From: Halodesulfovibrio aestuarii
GTDB taxonomy: Bacteria; Desulfobacterota; Desulfovibrionia; Desulfovibrionales; Desulfovibrionaceae
Reading direction: 5' to 3' (one strand)
NCBI RefSeq assembly: GCF_050571805.1
Contig: NZ_CP192219.1
DNA: 64,000 nucleotides
How positions within the stretch are numbered: the stretch's first letter is position 1; each line of letters opens with the position of its first letter. The notes under the pieces are model-generated. The model searched no databases and was not told the DNA's origin. It saw nothing but the letters and a program-made list of their open reading frames with translations. This document shows positions 35,508 to 44,105 of this stretch, one piece after another. Made by a program: the position numbers and the translations under genes.

Positions 35508-36848
35508 TTAAGATATTTTTTTATTCTCACGATTCATTGTGTCTAATACTTCTAAGCAGTACTGCCGTATTAATTCGTGACGTTGAGCCTGATTCGCCCG
35601 TTTATTTTGGTACATATGGTTGTCTGCCGTTGCTGTCAGGGTGCCAAGTTGGGCAGGGTATGACGCTGTTGCTACACCGAATGAAACAAATAACGAGCCG
35701 TTAATATTGTTTTGCTCTTCAACTTTGTTTTTTAATCGGCGCAATGTATCATTAGCGTTTTTGTAGCCTGTATTTGGTAGCAATATCGCAAACTCATCTC
35801 CCCCGACCCGGTAAATGCTGTCACTGTCACGAATGCCCCCCGCCAGCATTGTCGAAACTTTTCGCAGGTATTCGTCTCCAAACGTATGTCCTAGTAAATC
35901 ATTAACAATTTTAAGCCCATCTGCGTCAACGTATATGAGACTTACTGGATAGTCGGCTGTTGTTAGGGAACTGAGTTTTTTGTCAAAAGAATACCGGCTG
36001 CGGACAGAGGTTAACGTATCTTTTTTTAAGGTTCTTACTAGCTTTTCTTTTGATTGTTGCAGTTCGTTAATATCAATATGGACTCCTGTAACACGACAAG
36101 CTTTACCTTCAGCGTCCCTGCTCGTTACAATGCCTTTTCCCAAAACCCAGATCCAGGAGCCGTTTTTATGTAGAAATCGGTATATGCATTCGAAACTGTC
36201 ACCATAGTCTGGGCTGTTAATTATCTTAAACTGCAAATCGACCGTGGTTTTATAGTCATCAGGGTGTACTCGCGATGCCCACGAGTCGGCTGTGCCTGGG
36301 AATTCTTCTCTACTATAGCCCACCATTTCAAGGTATTTGGGACTATAATATACGTCATTTGTTTGAGCGTCCCAGTCCCAGATGCCATCTTCTGCTGCTT
36401 GCAAAGCAAATTTCATGCGCTGTTGCTCATGGTCGATTGCTGCGATACGTTCCTTTTTGATATGAAATCCGCTAATCATTGTGGCTTGTTGTTGAGCATT
36501 CCGATGAAGAATATATCCATGAACAACAACAGAAATATATTTTCCACTTTTAGCGCGAATACGGAGTGGGTGTTCATATTGGTTTCCACCATTTGCGGAA
36601 GAAACATGGTTGGTATGAACATACCGTATTTTTTCGATATCATCAGGATGGAGTATTTTAATCCAGTCTTTTATTGATGTTGGAAATTCACTGTCTGCAT
36701 AGCCTAGCTCAGCTAGATAGGAGTCACTGTAATAAAAGGAATCAGCTAATGGTTCCCAATACCACATACCAGTTTCATTTTCTTGAACTGTGCTTTGGTT
36801 GACTTTAAAGGGAGATGAAAGAGGCATTATAGAGAGAGAGTTGTGCAT
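35508..36848 (-). CDS. Diguanylate cyclase with two PAS/PAC domains
   Basis: 446 residues, no membrane helix or signal peptide. Two PAS-PAC units precede the catalytic domain: one at about residues 25-140 ('ENETGMWYWEPLADSFYYSD', PAS_3-like) and one at about 155-275 ('AAEDGIWDWDAQTNDVYYSPKYLEMVGYSREEFPG'). The C-terminal domain keeps the GGDEF signature in 'SIYRVGGDEFAILLPNTG'. An inhibitory RxxD (RDSD) lies five residues earlier, so it should make cyclic-di-GMP from GTP with product inhibition. The input signal is unknown; no cofactor-specific residue can be assigned. Single gene. Confidence 0.9.
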   Translation of the reverse strand: MHNSLSIMPLSSPFKVNQSTVQENETGMWYWEPLADSFYYSDSYLAELGYADSEFPTSIKDWIKILHPDDIEKIRYVHTNHVSSANGGNQYEHPLRIRAKSGKYISVVVHGYILHRNAQQQATMISGFHIKKERIAAIDHEQQRMKFALQAAEDGIWDWDAQTNDVYYSPKYLEMVGYSREEFPGTADSWASRVHPDDYKTTVDLQFKIINSPDYGDSFECIYRFLHKNGSWIWVLGKGIVTSRDAEGKACRVTGVHIDINELQQSKEKLVRTLKKDTLTSVRSRYSFDKKLSSLTTADYPVSLIYVDADGLKIVNDLLGHTFGDEYLRKVSTMLAGGIRDSDSIYRVGGDEFAILLPNTGYKNANDTLRRLKNKVEEQNNINGSLFVSFGVATASYPAQLGTLTATADNHMYQNKRANQAQRHELIRQYCLEVLDTMNRENKKIS

Positions 36849-37074
36849 GATTACCCTTATAAAAGAAGACGCTGTGAGTCTCCAGATGCTACTATATTAG
36901 TTACATCTGGTACGAAGGAGCAAAAGAGAGGAGATAAAGCCCGCTAGCTGATATAAAAAACTAGGTTGTTATTTCTGATTTTTTGTATAGATGGATAGCG
37001 CTTCCCCCCCGAGATGCTTTTCACTGCTATTTAAGAGAGCATATACTGTTTAAAATATCGTTATACTCTGTATA
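36849..37074. other. Intergenic, nothing recognised
   Basis: Short AT-rich spacer between two minus-strand genes. It should contain the promoter of the diguanylate cyclase gene, but no element is clear. Confidence 0.4.
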
Positions 37075-37785
37075 TTATAATTTGATGTATGCGTAACCTT
37101 TGTGCTGTAGGTCAATTATTTCTAATAAACCTGACGAAATAATTTTTACTGTCGGTAGTACCCTGTCAGGTTCAATCTGAAAATCACGCATTGCATTACG
37201 GCATACTTTTATTTGTAAGCCAAGATTTGTGAGTTCTGTTAATCTTTGAGCATGAGGGTTCTCTTTAACTAGTAATTTTATACCGGGACCAGTTACCACA
37301 AAATATACAGTAAACTTTTGATTTGAAAGTTCTCCGAAATAGTTTTCTATATTCCTGATAGCCATATCAAGTTCAATGTTGCCTTTATCAAAGTGAAACA
37401 CGACTTCATGATGCATACCTGTTCTGTTTGGATGTACATTATTACGTTTTCTGGTGTGGTAAAATAAGGCGCTGGCTTCCTGGTTTGTATAAAGAATCTG
37501 ATTAATCAGAGTGTCGTGGAATTGCATGCGGGTAAATCCTCTGCGGATAAAGTAAATTCCAAAAATAAGCATAATGATACTGCCGGATCCGAGAATTGTG
37601 AAGATTACTCCTTCTAAATTACTCGATATTTTTGATCCCTTCAGAAGAATGAAAGATATAACCGTCATAGAGAAAGCGCACAGAGCGATGCCGGATCGTA
37701 ATGTGGTGTGCGCTGTACGTTTTTCTGCAAGTAACAGCGTCAGCTTTTGAAAATCCGTCGGGGCTTTATTTGGTTCGTCATTCAT
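37075..37785 (-). CDS. Two-helix membrane domain fused to a DsrE-like domain
   Basis: 236 residues. The N-terminal part has 'KRTAHTTLRSGIALCAFSMTVISFILLKG' and a second helix 'GVIFTILGSGSIIMLIFGIYFIRRGF'. This is the layout of DUF202/YidH-type membrane domains. From about residue 125 the protein resembles the DsrE/TusD fold: 'HHEVVFHFDKGNIELDMAIRNIENYFG', 'VYFVVTGPGIKLLV', C195 in 'IKVCRNAMRDFQIEP' and the family ending 'SSGLLEIIDLQHKGYAYIKL'. DsrE-like domains carry sulfur on a conserved Cys or bind small ligands. C195 is where that Cys is expected. A membrane-tethered version is unusual; function is unknown. Confidence 0.65.
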   Translation of the reverse strand: MNDEPNKAPTDFQKLTLLLAEKRTAHTTLRSGIALCAFSMTVISFILLKGSKISSNLEGVIFTILGSGSIIMLIFGIYFIRRGFTRMQFHDTLINQILYTNQEASALFYHTRKRNNVHPNRTGMHHEVVFHFDKGNIELDMAIRNIENYFGELSNQKFTVYFVVTGPGIKLLVKENPHAQRLTELTNLGLQIKVCRNAMRDFQIEPDRVLPTVKIISSGLLEIIDLQHKGYAYIKL

Positions 37786-38180
37786 GGGCAGTTGATCCGT
37801 AAAAAATGTGTTTGCTGGTTAGAGTGTTACGTTTTCCAGTCTTCGAAGTAGGGAAAAGTTGTTTATTCAATGTGAGAAAAACTTGCAGATCTCCAAAACA
37901 GGGTTTTACCCTATGGTCTGTTGTGAATGTAAGAATATTCCAGCATGCAAAAAATGATATCTGCTTTTGTGATGATAGTTTGTAGTGTTTTACAATGAAT
38001 CATTATAGTAGGTTAGGTACAGAACTGTCATCAATATTATTACGGAACGGTTTTTCTGAAAAAGCTGTTTTGATGCTATGCTAATGGGATATAATTTTAA
38101 AGGGTAGTTGGTATGAAAAAAAGCTCCTGCATAACATGCAGGAGCTTTTTTGTTACCTTATATGCAATGAAAAAGGCTAG
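37786..38180. other. Spacer with terminator of the amino acid permease gene
   Basis: Apart from the hairpin at 38117-38151 nothing is recognised in this AT-rich stretch. Confidence 0.45.
38117..38151. terminator. Bidirectional intrinsic terminator
   Basis: 16-bp perfect stem (core AGCTCCTGCAT) with a three-base loop and A/T runs on both sides. It is placed to end the minus-strand permease transcript. Confidence 0.85.
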
Positions 38181-39326
38181 TTACAAGTAGTTTGCTGCAA
38201 TAATAACAAGACCGAAGACAAAGCTTGTAATAACGGCGGGACTGCCTCCTATTGCCCTAAATTGCTGACTTTTACCCTCAGAGCGCATTTTGAGTACCAT
38301 GATACATGGGAGAAAAATTGCGATGACGGCAAGTGCAGCACCGGCATGGGAAAGTGCAGCGATAAAACCGTGTGGTGCTAAAACGGATGCGGCAAGAGGG
38401 GGGAGGAAAACCAGTGCGCTTGTTCCCGCGCGGCTGACGTTGTCATTACTGCGTTTGAAGGTTTCTGCAACGAGATCGAACAATCCAAGGGACACTCCGA
38501 AGAAAGACGTGATAAGTGCGAGTACTGCAAATACAGATACAATTCTTCCAAGCCATGTTGATCCGTTACTGATAAGGCTAATAAGAGCATCTACGTTAGC
38601 CATGCCTGCAAGCTGCGCCGGTGTTGCGCTACCAAGAGAGAGCATTAACCATGTAACGTAACAGAGGCCGGGGATACTGCTGCCTATGACAAGAATTGTA
38701 ACCAGAGATTTTTTATTTTCACCTACAAAGCTGACGACGCTGGGAATGGAGGCATGAAAACCGAACGAGGTGAAGAGTACAGGAAGTGCTAGAAGTAAAC
38801 CTTTAGGTGTGGGAGTACCCATATTTAGATTTTGTAGGGAAATATGACCGCCAAGACAGGTAAAACTGGCAACCATAGCACTGAGCATGATTATAAATAA
38901 TATTTTGTTTGCAGAAACAAGGGCATTGGTGCCAATGAAGAAGATGATAGCGCTGATGATGGCAAAAGCGGCAGAACCAATGCGTGCATCAATAGTAAGA
39001 GCATTGGATATAATGCCTCCCATGCCAGTCATATAGGCAACGAGAAGACAGTAAGCGAGAAAGAAAACACTGCCTGTGGCGATAATTTGCCCAGGTCGTC
39101 CTAGGATTTCGCGTGTCATATGATTGAAATTTACCCCTGAACCCAATTCAAGGTTAATTTCAATAAGCATTAAACCCGAAAAGATAGCTAGTGCCCACAT
39201 CACGAGCATGGCCAGACAGCCTGTAACAAATCCGAGACTTCCGATTACCATGGGAAGTCCCAGCATGCCTGCACCAATTGCAGTCCCTGCGACAATGCTA
39301 ATCGCACCAATATTTTTAGAACTCAT
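38181..39326 (-). CDS. Aromatic amino acid permease (HAAAP family, Mtr/TyrP-like)
   Basis: About 381 residues with 11 helices. The N-terminal signature 'AISIVAGTAIGAGMLGLPMVIGSLGF' with its GAGMLxLP core is diagnostic for hydroxy/aromatic amino acid permeases. Further markers are 'VLFTSFGFHASIPSVVSF' and 'FFGVSLGLFDLVAETFKR'. It should import tryptophan or tyrosine with protons. ATG 39326 follows GGAG at good spacing; the in-frame TTG 39338 is less likely. The gene appears to stand alone. Confidence 0.88.
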   Translation of the reverse strand: MSSKNIGAISIVAGTAIGAGMLGLPMVIGSLGFVTGCLAMLVMWALAIFSGLMLIEINLELGSGVNFNHMTREILGRPGQIIATGSVFFLAYCLLVAYMTGMGGIISNALTIDARIGSAAFAIISAIIFFIGTNALVSANKILFIIMLSAMVASFTCLGGHISLQNLNMGTPTPKGLLLALPVLFTSFGFHASIPSVVSFVGENKKSLVTILVIGSSIPGLCYVTWLMLSLGSATPAQLAGMANVDALISLISNGSTWLGRIVSVFAVLALITSFFGVSLGLFDLVAETFKRSNDNVSRAGTSALVFLPPLAASVLAPHGFIAALSHAGAALAVIAIFLPCIMVLKMRSEGKSQQFRAIGGSPAVITSFVFGLVIIAANYL

Positions 39327-39720
39327 ACAACACTCCAATTTGCAATGCTGAAAGAATCTTCAACATTGAGCAATTAGCCTCCACAAATTTGTGGGATTCA
39401 ATGTAAGAACAAAGTATTTTGCTTAGTTGCGTGTACTCAAGGCAGGAAGGCTTGTCCATGGAACAGGGTAGGGTATGAATTTTTTTCATAAGCAAAAAAA
39501 GAGAACTTTTATGCATAAGTAAAAGAAAGAGCTGTCAGCAAGATATCTCTGATTCAGGCAAAAAATAAAACCGCCCGTACAATTTTTTGTAAGAGCGGTT
39601 TTTATCGTTTGAAAGTTATTCGAAATTTCTGACTAGCGCCTTACAGCGCGTTTCGTAAGCTTTAAAAATGGGGATGGATATGCCGTTCGAATTTTTGCCG
39701 AGTTTGTCCAACTGCATTCT
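39327..39720. other. Spacer between permease gene and formate dehydrogenase operon
   Basis: Contains the terminator at 39567-39604 and the presumed promoter of the permease gene. No supported gene. Confidence 0.45.
39567..39604. terminator. Terminator at the end of the fdh operon
   Basis: Stem AAAACCGC...GCGGTTTT extended by a few more pairs with two mismatches, A/T runs on both sides. It lies about 115 bp after the last gene of the minus-strand operon. Confidence 0.7.
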
Positions 39721-41394
39721 TTATTTCCCGAACGGGCATTTAGGGAAGGAGCAGTTTGTGCAGTTGAGACACATACCTCCTTCGCCCATGGAAGCGAGCT
39801 CCTCTCTGGTAACTTCCACTCCGGCTAAAAGGCGCGGAAGGATAAGATCAAGACTGGTGTGTTTAAAGAATAGAGCACATGCCGGAACCCCGAGTAACGG
39901 AATGGATCCTATCTTACCCACGAGAGTCATGGCTCCGGGAAGAATAGGGGCGCCGTAAAGCAGGTTATGCGCTCCGGCATCAAGCAAGCCTTGACGTGTT
40001 ACGTCATCAGGATCGACAGAAAGTCCTGCTGTTGTAATGATGATATTGCAGCCAGCCTGAACAAATTTCTGAGCAGCATCACTGATTGCCGTACGGTTAT
40101 CCGGAACAATTGTAGCGCGGTGGATATCGCCGCCGAGGGCAAGTAATTTTTTATGAATGATGCTGCGGAATTTGTCATCAATAATACCATTGAACACTTC
40201 ATCACCGGTGATTAAAACACCGGCTTTTGCTGTCATGAGCGGACGAACCTCAAACAGCGGTGCTTCCTGCAATATGTGCAATGCCTGATCAAATTGCAGC
40301 CGTTGCAGATATAAAGGGATAGCACGGGTTCCTCCAATTTCCGTTCCTTTGCGTACAATGGTGTTCCCGTTACGCGATGCTGCCATGACACCTGAGCACA
40401 TATTGAATTGTTTCATAGCGTCAGCATTGACTCTTAGTAGACCATCCAATTCTGCTATCAGTGTAACCTTGCCTTCATGCGGTTCACCTTTTGTGCTTAC
40501 GCCTGTTCCGCACATGGCAGTGGCAAATGCATTGGCGCAGTCATCTTCGTGTACCCAGTCGTTACCTACTTCAGCATCTGTTACATAGACGTTGTTTTTT
40601 CCCATCTGTTGTAATCTGCATAGATCTCCTGCGCCAAAGGTATCGCCGCGTTTAAACGCTGCTCCTTTGCTTGTTCCGGGAAGAATGCTTGTCATGTCGT
40701 GTACCGCATTTTTGCCCAGGGCGGTGTTAGCAGGTACGGTTTTTAGTTCTTCCGGCACAGGGAAGACAATGTTGGAAGGCATAGAAAGAGTTGTGTGACC
40801 TGCGTACGGAGACTCTCCCTGACAAGCTCGGCAGAGAGCTCCGTGAGCTGAAGGATATGGCTCTCCACAGGAAGAACATGGTGTAACCTTGCCTTTACTG
40901 CGCTTAATCAGTTTAGGCTTAGGAATAGTTATAGGGGTGGTTGAAAGAATATCTGCGCCGTAGCCGCCAATCTCTCTGCGAAGCTTTTCAGAATCTTGTT
41001 CCTGTTTAGGCTTTTCTTTCATCAACCATACGAGGATTTCAGAGTCTTTTGGGATTTTATGTATGTCCAGCCACACGCGCACACCTTCTCCGGTGTGTTT
41101 GTCATAGAGGCTCATGGCGTATCTTCCCAGATTCAGAACATTCATCCATCCGTTGCCGATAGTGCAGGGGGTAAGCATCTGAATTGCGTCCGGAAGACAC
41201 CACGTTGTTTCTGATATGGCTTCGTACAACGTACCTTCCGGCATATGTTTTCGAGCTTCCTCCACCATGTATCCACCAATGAGCAATCCCGGAGCAGGAT
41301 AGTTGTGAAAGAGTGTGGCCATTTCTATAAATTCTTCGAACGTATGATTACCTATGTTTTTAAAAGCAGGTTGCAGATCACAAGCTTGAGACAT
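39721..41394 (-). CDS. FmdE domain / zinc ribbon / molybdopterin-binding fusion protein
   Basis: 557 residues in three parts. Residues about 12-140 form an FmdE-like domain ('HNYPAPGLLIGGYMVEEARK', 'TWCLPDAIQMLTPCTIGNGW'). Residues about 190-215 hold a four-Cys zinc ribbon ('CSSCGEPYPSAHGALCRACQ'). Residues about 340-530 contain a MoeA/MogA-type domain ('VLITGDEVFNGIIDDKFRSI', 'IITTAGLSVDPDDVTRQGL', 'LLYGAPILPGAMTLVGKIG'). The tail carries a four-Cys cluster (CLNCTNCSFPKCPF). It is the last gene of the formate dehydrogenase operon, so a role in loading or sensing the molybdenum/tungsten cofactor is likely. Confidence 0.75.
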   Translation of the reverse strand: MSQACDLQPAFKNIGNHTFEEFIEMATLFHNYPAPGLLIGGYMVEEARKHMPEGTLYEAISETTWCLPDAIQMLTPCTIGNGWMNVLNLGRYAMSLYDKHTGEGVRVWLDIHKIPKDSEILVWLMKEKPKQEQDSEKLRREIGGYGADILSTTPITIPKPKLIKRSKGKVTPCSSCGEPYPSAHGALCRACQGESPYAGHTTLSMPSNIVFPVPEELKTVPANTALGKNAVHDMTSILPGTSKGAAFKRGDTFGAGDLCRLQQMGKNNVYVTDAEVGNDWVHEDDCANAFATAMCGTGVSTKGEPHEGKVTLIAELDGLLRVNADAMKQFNMCSGVMAASRNGNTIVRKGTEIGGTRAIPLYLQRLQFDQALHILQEAPLFEVRPLMTAKAGVLITGDEVFNGIIDDKFRSIIHKKLLALGGDIHRATIVPDNRTAISDAAQKFVQAGCNIIITTAGLSVDPDDVTRQGLLDAGAHNLLYGAPILPGAMTLVGKIGSIPLLGVPACALFFKHTSLDLILPRLLAGVEVTREELASMGEGGMCLNCTNCSFPKCPFGK

Positions 41395-41428
41395 CGTGTA
41401 ACTCCAATGATCTATGTATTAGTAATGA

Positions 41429-42316
41429 TTATAGAAGGTAGTTGATAGTGGGTGGTTCGGTCTGTACTTGCGGATTAGGTGCCGAAAATCCAAGCCGTTT
41501 GCTGTGGGAGTAGATATTCATACGACCATTACGCACAAAGCCTAAAAGCGTTCTGTTGTTCTGTTCAGCCAGATGAATTGCAGAGCTGGTTACCGCAGAA
41601 AAACCGGCGATAACCTGAGCTTTTACAGCGGAGGATTTTCGCAGCATTTCATGACTCACCCGTGAGGAAAGAAGGATGAGCCGGATGTCATCGATATGGC
41701 CGGACTGCATAGTCTGTCCTATGGATTTGTCCAGAGCGTTATGTCGCCCCACATCCTCGCTGTAAGCAATCAGTGAAAGATTCTTGTTATACAGGGCGCA
41801 GAAGTGTGTTGCACCTGTATTACTGAATAGCGCCTGACATGCTTCAGATTCTTTTTGCAGCGAATGCACCTGTTCCGGCGTAAGAACAAAGTCATTCCCG
41901 ACTTCAGGGAAGCGAGCAGGAATTCCGTGTGTTCCGCTGCCGTAACAGGAGCTGCTCACACGGACGCCTTTGTGTTGCAGAATTTGATATATACGCTCTT
42001 TGCCACCCTCAATTAACAGGGCAACTTCTGCCTCCTTGGGTGAGCTTTTGTGATGCTGTAGCTGAACCCGTTCCGTGCTGGAAATGAATTGTTCTGTAAT
42101 GCAAAAACCTAGCGCAAGCGCGACCTCATTTCCCGGTGTACATTCAAGTGTAGCAATAGGAATTGCATTCAGCGTGATGGCAAGGGGAAACTCAACCAGA
42201 ATTTGATCATCTGAAGGATGTGCCTTCTGCTCACGGTACCGCAGGATAGTACGGGTTAACATTTGTTGAACCACAGGGCATGAAGCCGTTGCGGCGGCTG
42301 ATGATTGTTTTGACAT
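41429..42316 (-). CDS. fdhD: Formate dehydrogenase accessory sulfurtransferase FdhD
   Basis: 295 residues. Family markers are 'VEFPLAITLNAIPIATLECTPGNEVALALGF', 'GATHFCALYNKNLSLIAYSEDVGRHNALDKSIG' and 'LLSSRVSHEMLRKSSAVKAQVIAGFSAVTSSAIHLAE'. FdhD passes sulfur from a cysteine desulfurase to the molybdenum cofactor before it enters formate dehydrogenase. The usual CxxC loop reads C124-Tyr-Gly-Ser127, so only one of the two cysteines remains. It lies 17 bp after the fdhE-like gene. Confidence 0.9.
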   Translation of the reverse strand: MSKQSSAAATASCPVVQQMLTRTILRYREQKAHPSDDQILVEFPLAITLNAIPIATLECTPGNEVALALGFCITEQFISSTERVQLQHHKSSPKEAEVALLIEGGKERIYQILQHKGVRVSSSCYGSGTHGIPARFPEVGNDFVLTPEQVHSLQKESEACQALFSNTGATHFCALYNKNLSLIAYSEDVGRHNALDKSIGQTMQSGHIDDIRLILLSSRVSHEMLRKSSAVKAQVIAGFSAVTSSAIHLAEQNNRTLLGFVRNGRMNIYSHSKRLGFSAPNPQVQTEPPTINYLL

Positions 42317-42333
42317 AGGATGTCCTGTTCAAC

Positions 42334-43272
42334 TTAAAAAGTGTTCCAAATGGTGTGAACGAGCGGTTTAAGCTTCTTCTGTGCAGCCTTCATATCAAGA
42401 TGAATTAACGTTAATGGAGCAGCTGTGATATCCGGAGTAGAAGTTGTATTACGCAAGTCAATGTTGTTGAGATATGTCTTGCACTTGTTGCAGTATTCAA
42501 CACGTTCGCCAGCCTGTTCCTCAACATGGAAGTAGTGGATGGCTCCGGCTTCGTCATTATTACAGGCAGGGCAAGTTCCGCGGCGGAAATGCCACTGATG
42601 GGAACAACAGGAACAGTGCATCATTTTTTTACCGCCACCACCTGCGAGGTATTCAGATTGATCCGCATCTGGACGTTGCTGGATGCTGATGTCCGGAAAT
42701 GATCCGCAGACGGGACAGTAGGCTTCGCGCCAGAAAATTTTTGATAGTATTTCCGCATGCGCGGTGACATAGGCGCCTAATATGCAGCTTAAAATTTGCT
42801 GTGTAATAAAGAGCAGCGTCGCGGGATCTATGCCCGTAGTTTTGGCATGCTGGATGAGTACAGACTCGTTGGAATTTAGAGCAGCACGGAGCAGTGAGGA
42901 TATAGCCACATTTTTGTTTGCGATAGCTTTCTTATATAGATCCACAGCCGGCCCAATTGTGCCGATTGTTTTCAGATATTCAAACAAGGCTGCTTCTACT
43001 TCCAGATAATAGGCTTCTGCCCATTCGATATCGCTATCGGAAAGGATAGGTACTCCTTGCTGAAGTCGTTCTTCCTGAATGATAGGGGCTGGGCAGTTTT
43101 TGTTTTCTGTAAGCTTTTCTGCAAGAGATTCAATAAGGTTAGCGCGTGCCGCGTACAGTGCAGAAAACGAATCTATAAGTGGTGCAAGGGCAGGGTGTCT
43201 TTCACATGCTGCATGAAATGTTTGCGATACGGAGAGCGTCGTATTGGCGGAGGTTGTGGCAACGGTTTGCAT
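42334..43272 (-). CDS. fdhE: Formate dehydrogenase accessory protein FdhE-like
   Basis: About 312 residues from ATG 43272, preceded by GGAG. The frame extends further upstream, but that part overlaps the end of fdhB and lacks a ribosome binding site. The N-terminal half is helical. The C-terminal half carries rubredoxin-like cysteine pairs ('AYCPVCGSFPD', 'MHCSCCSHQWHFRRGTCPACNND', 'VEYCNKCKTYLNNID'), which hold iron in FdhE. FdhE proteins bind the catalytic subunit during maturation before Tat export, consistent with the Tat signal on the alpha subunit here. Confidence 0.85.
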   Translation of the reverse strand: MQTVATTSANTTLSVSQTFHAACERHPALAPLIDSFSALYAARANLIESLAEKLTENKNCPAPIIQEERLQQGVPILSDSDIEWAEAYYLEVEAALFEYLKTIGTIGPAVDLYKKAIANKNVAISSLLRAALNSNESVLIQHAKTTGIDPATLLFITQQILSCILGAYVTAHAEILSKIFWREAYCPVCGSFPDISIQQRPDADQSEYLAGGGGKKMMHCSCCSHQWHFRRGTCPACNNDEAGAIHYFHVEEQAGERVEYCNKCKTYLNNIDLRNTTSTPDITAAPLTLIHLDMKAAQKKLKPLVHTIWNTF

Positions 43273-43330
43273 ATATTTCTCCTGTCCGGAAAGGGAGTGG
43301 CGAAAACCGCCACTCCCATGAGGACAATAG

Positions 43331-44059
43331 CTAGGATTTAGATACGGAATGTAAAGACGAACGCACTGAGGCAAAGAGCTGTTTGCGCGTTTTAGGCGCA
43401 GGAGCTTCGGCAACAACATGGGTATGGTACCGTTCTGGAGCCTCTGCAATCAGATAGATGACGCTTACGTCATCCGGATCTGCAAGCATTGCGTTTGGGT
43501 GATCTTTTTTGACCTTGGCAAGACGTTTTTTTGCAAGGGCGAGCATTTCGTCCCTGTCGCCAAAGTTCATGGTGCCAGTTGGACATGCATGCACGCATGC
43601 CGGAAGCTGGCCAGCCTGAACTCTGTCGATACACATAACGCATTTGCCCGGACGCTTTGTAGCCGCATCCCAGCGAGGGATATCATATGGGCATGATTCT
43701 CTAACGTATTGTAAATCTTCGTCGGAGAATTGCTTCATTTTATCTGTAAAGATGACTGCACCAGTAGCTTCATCTTTAATGATGGCACCTTCTTCCACGG
43801 TGTCTGCTGCGCCCTGACAGGGCGGCTCAACACAGTGGCGGCACTGGTCAGGGAAGAAATTCCAAGTGATGGTTTCTCCATCCAGATGCTCGTTGAAGCG
43901 TACCAGTTTATAGTTATTTGCATTCAAATCAGGCGGATTCTGGTGTGTTCCTACCTGTTTTGTTTTGTTAGCCGGAAGCTCATACCATTCTTTACAAGCA
44001 AGCTGGCAGCCCCGACAAGCCGTGCACCGTGTGGTGTCTATAAGAAAGGCTTTTGACAT
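43331..44059 (-). CDS. fdhB: Formate dehydrogenase beta subunit, ferredoxin-type
   Basis: 242 residues with cysteine clusters for four 4Fe-4S centres: 'CTACRGCQLACKEW', 'CRHCVEPPCQGAAD', and 'CPYDIPRWDAATKRPGKCVMCIDRV' together with 'PACVHACPTG'. It carries electrons from the molybdenum/tungsten subunit to a periplasmic acceptor such as cytochrome c3. It has no signal peptide and no C-terminal membrane helix, so it is probably exported with the alpha subunit as in soluble Desulfovibrio enzymes. No cytochrome b gamma subunit gene is present. It follows fdhA by 46 bp. Confidence 0.92.
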   Translation of the reverse strand: MSKAFLIDTTRCTACRGCQLACKEWYELPANKTKQVGTHQNPPDLNANNYKLVRFNEHLDGETITWNFFPDQCRHCVEPPCQGAADTVEEGAIIKDEATGAVIFTDKMKQFSDEDLQYVRESCPYDIPRWDAATKRPGKCVMCIDRVQAGQLPACVHACPTGTMNFGDRDEMLALAKKRLAKVKKDHPNAMLADPDDVSVIYLIAEAPERYHTHVVAEAPAPKTRKQLFASVRSSLHSVSKS

Positions 44060-44105
44060 GTTCTTGCTCCTTTAATTCTGCTGCGTATGCAGCAAAGATG
44101 ATGAT

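Noticed and set aside
35489..35512. Inverted repeat CTTAATTAC-N6-GTAATTAAG at the end of the cyclase gene
   Set aside because: Weak AT-rich stem that overlaps the stop codon region. The T run lies on the plus strand, the wrong strand for ending the minus-strand gene.
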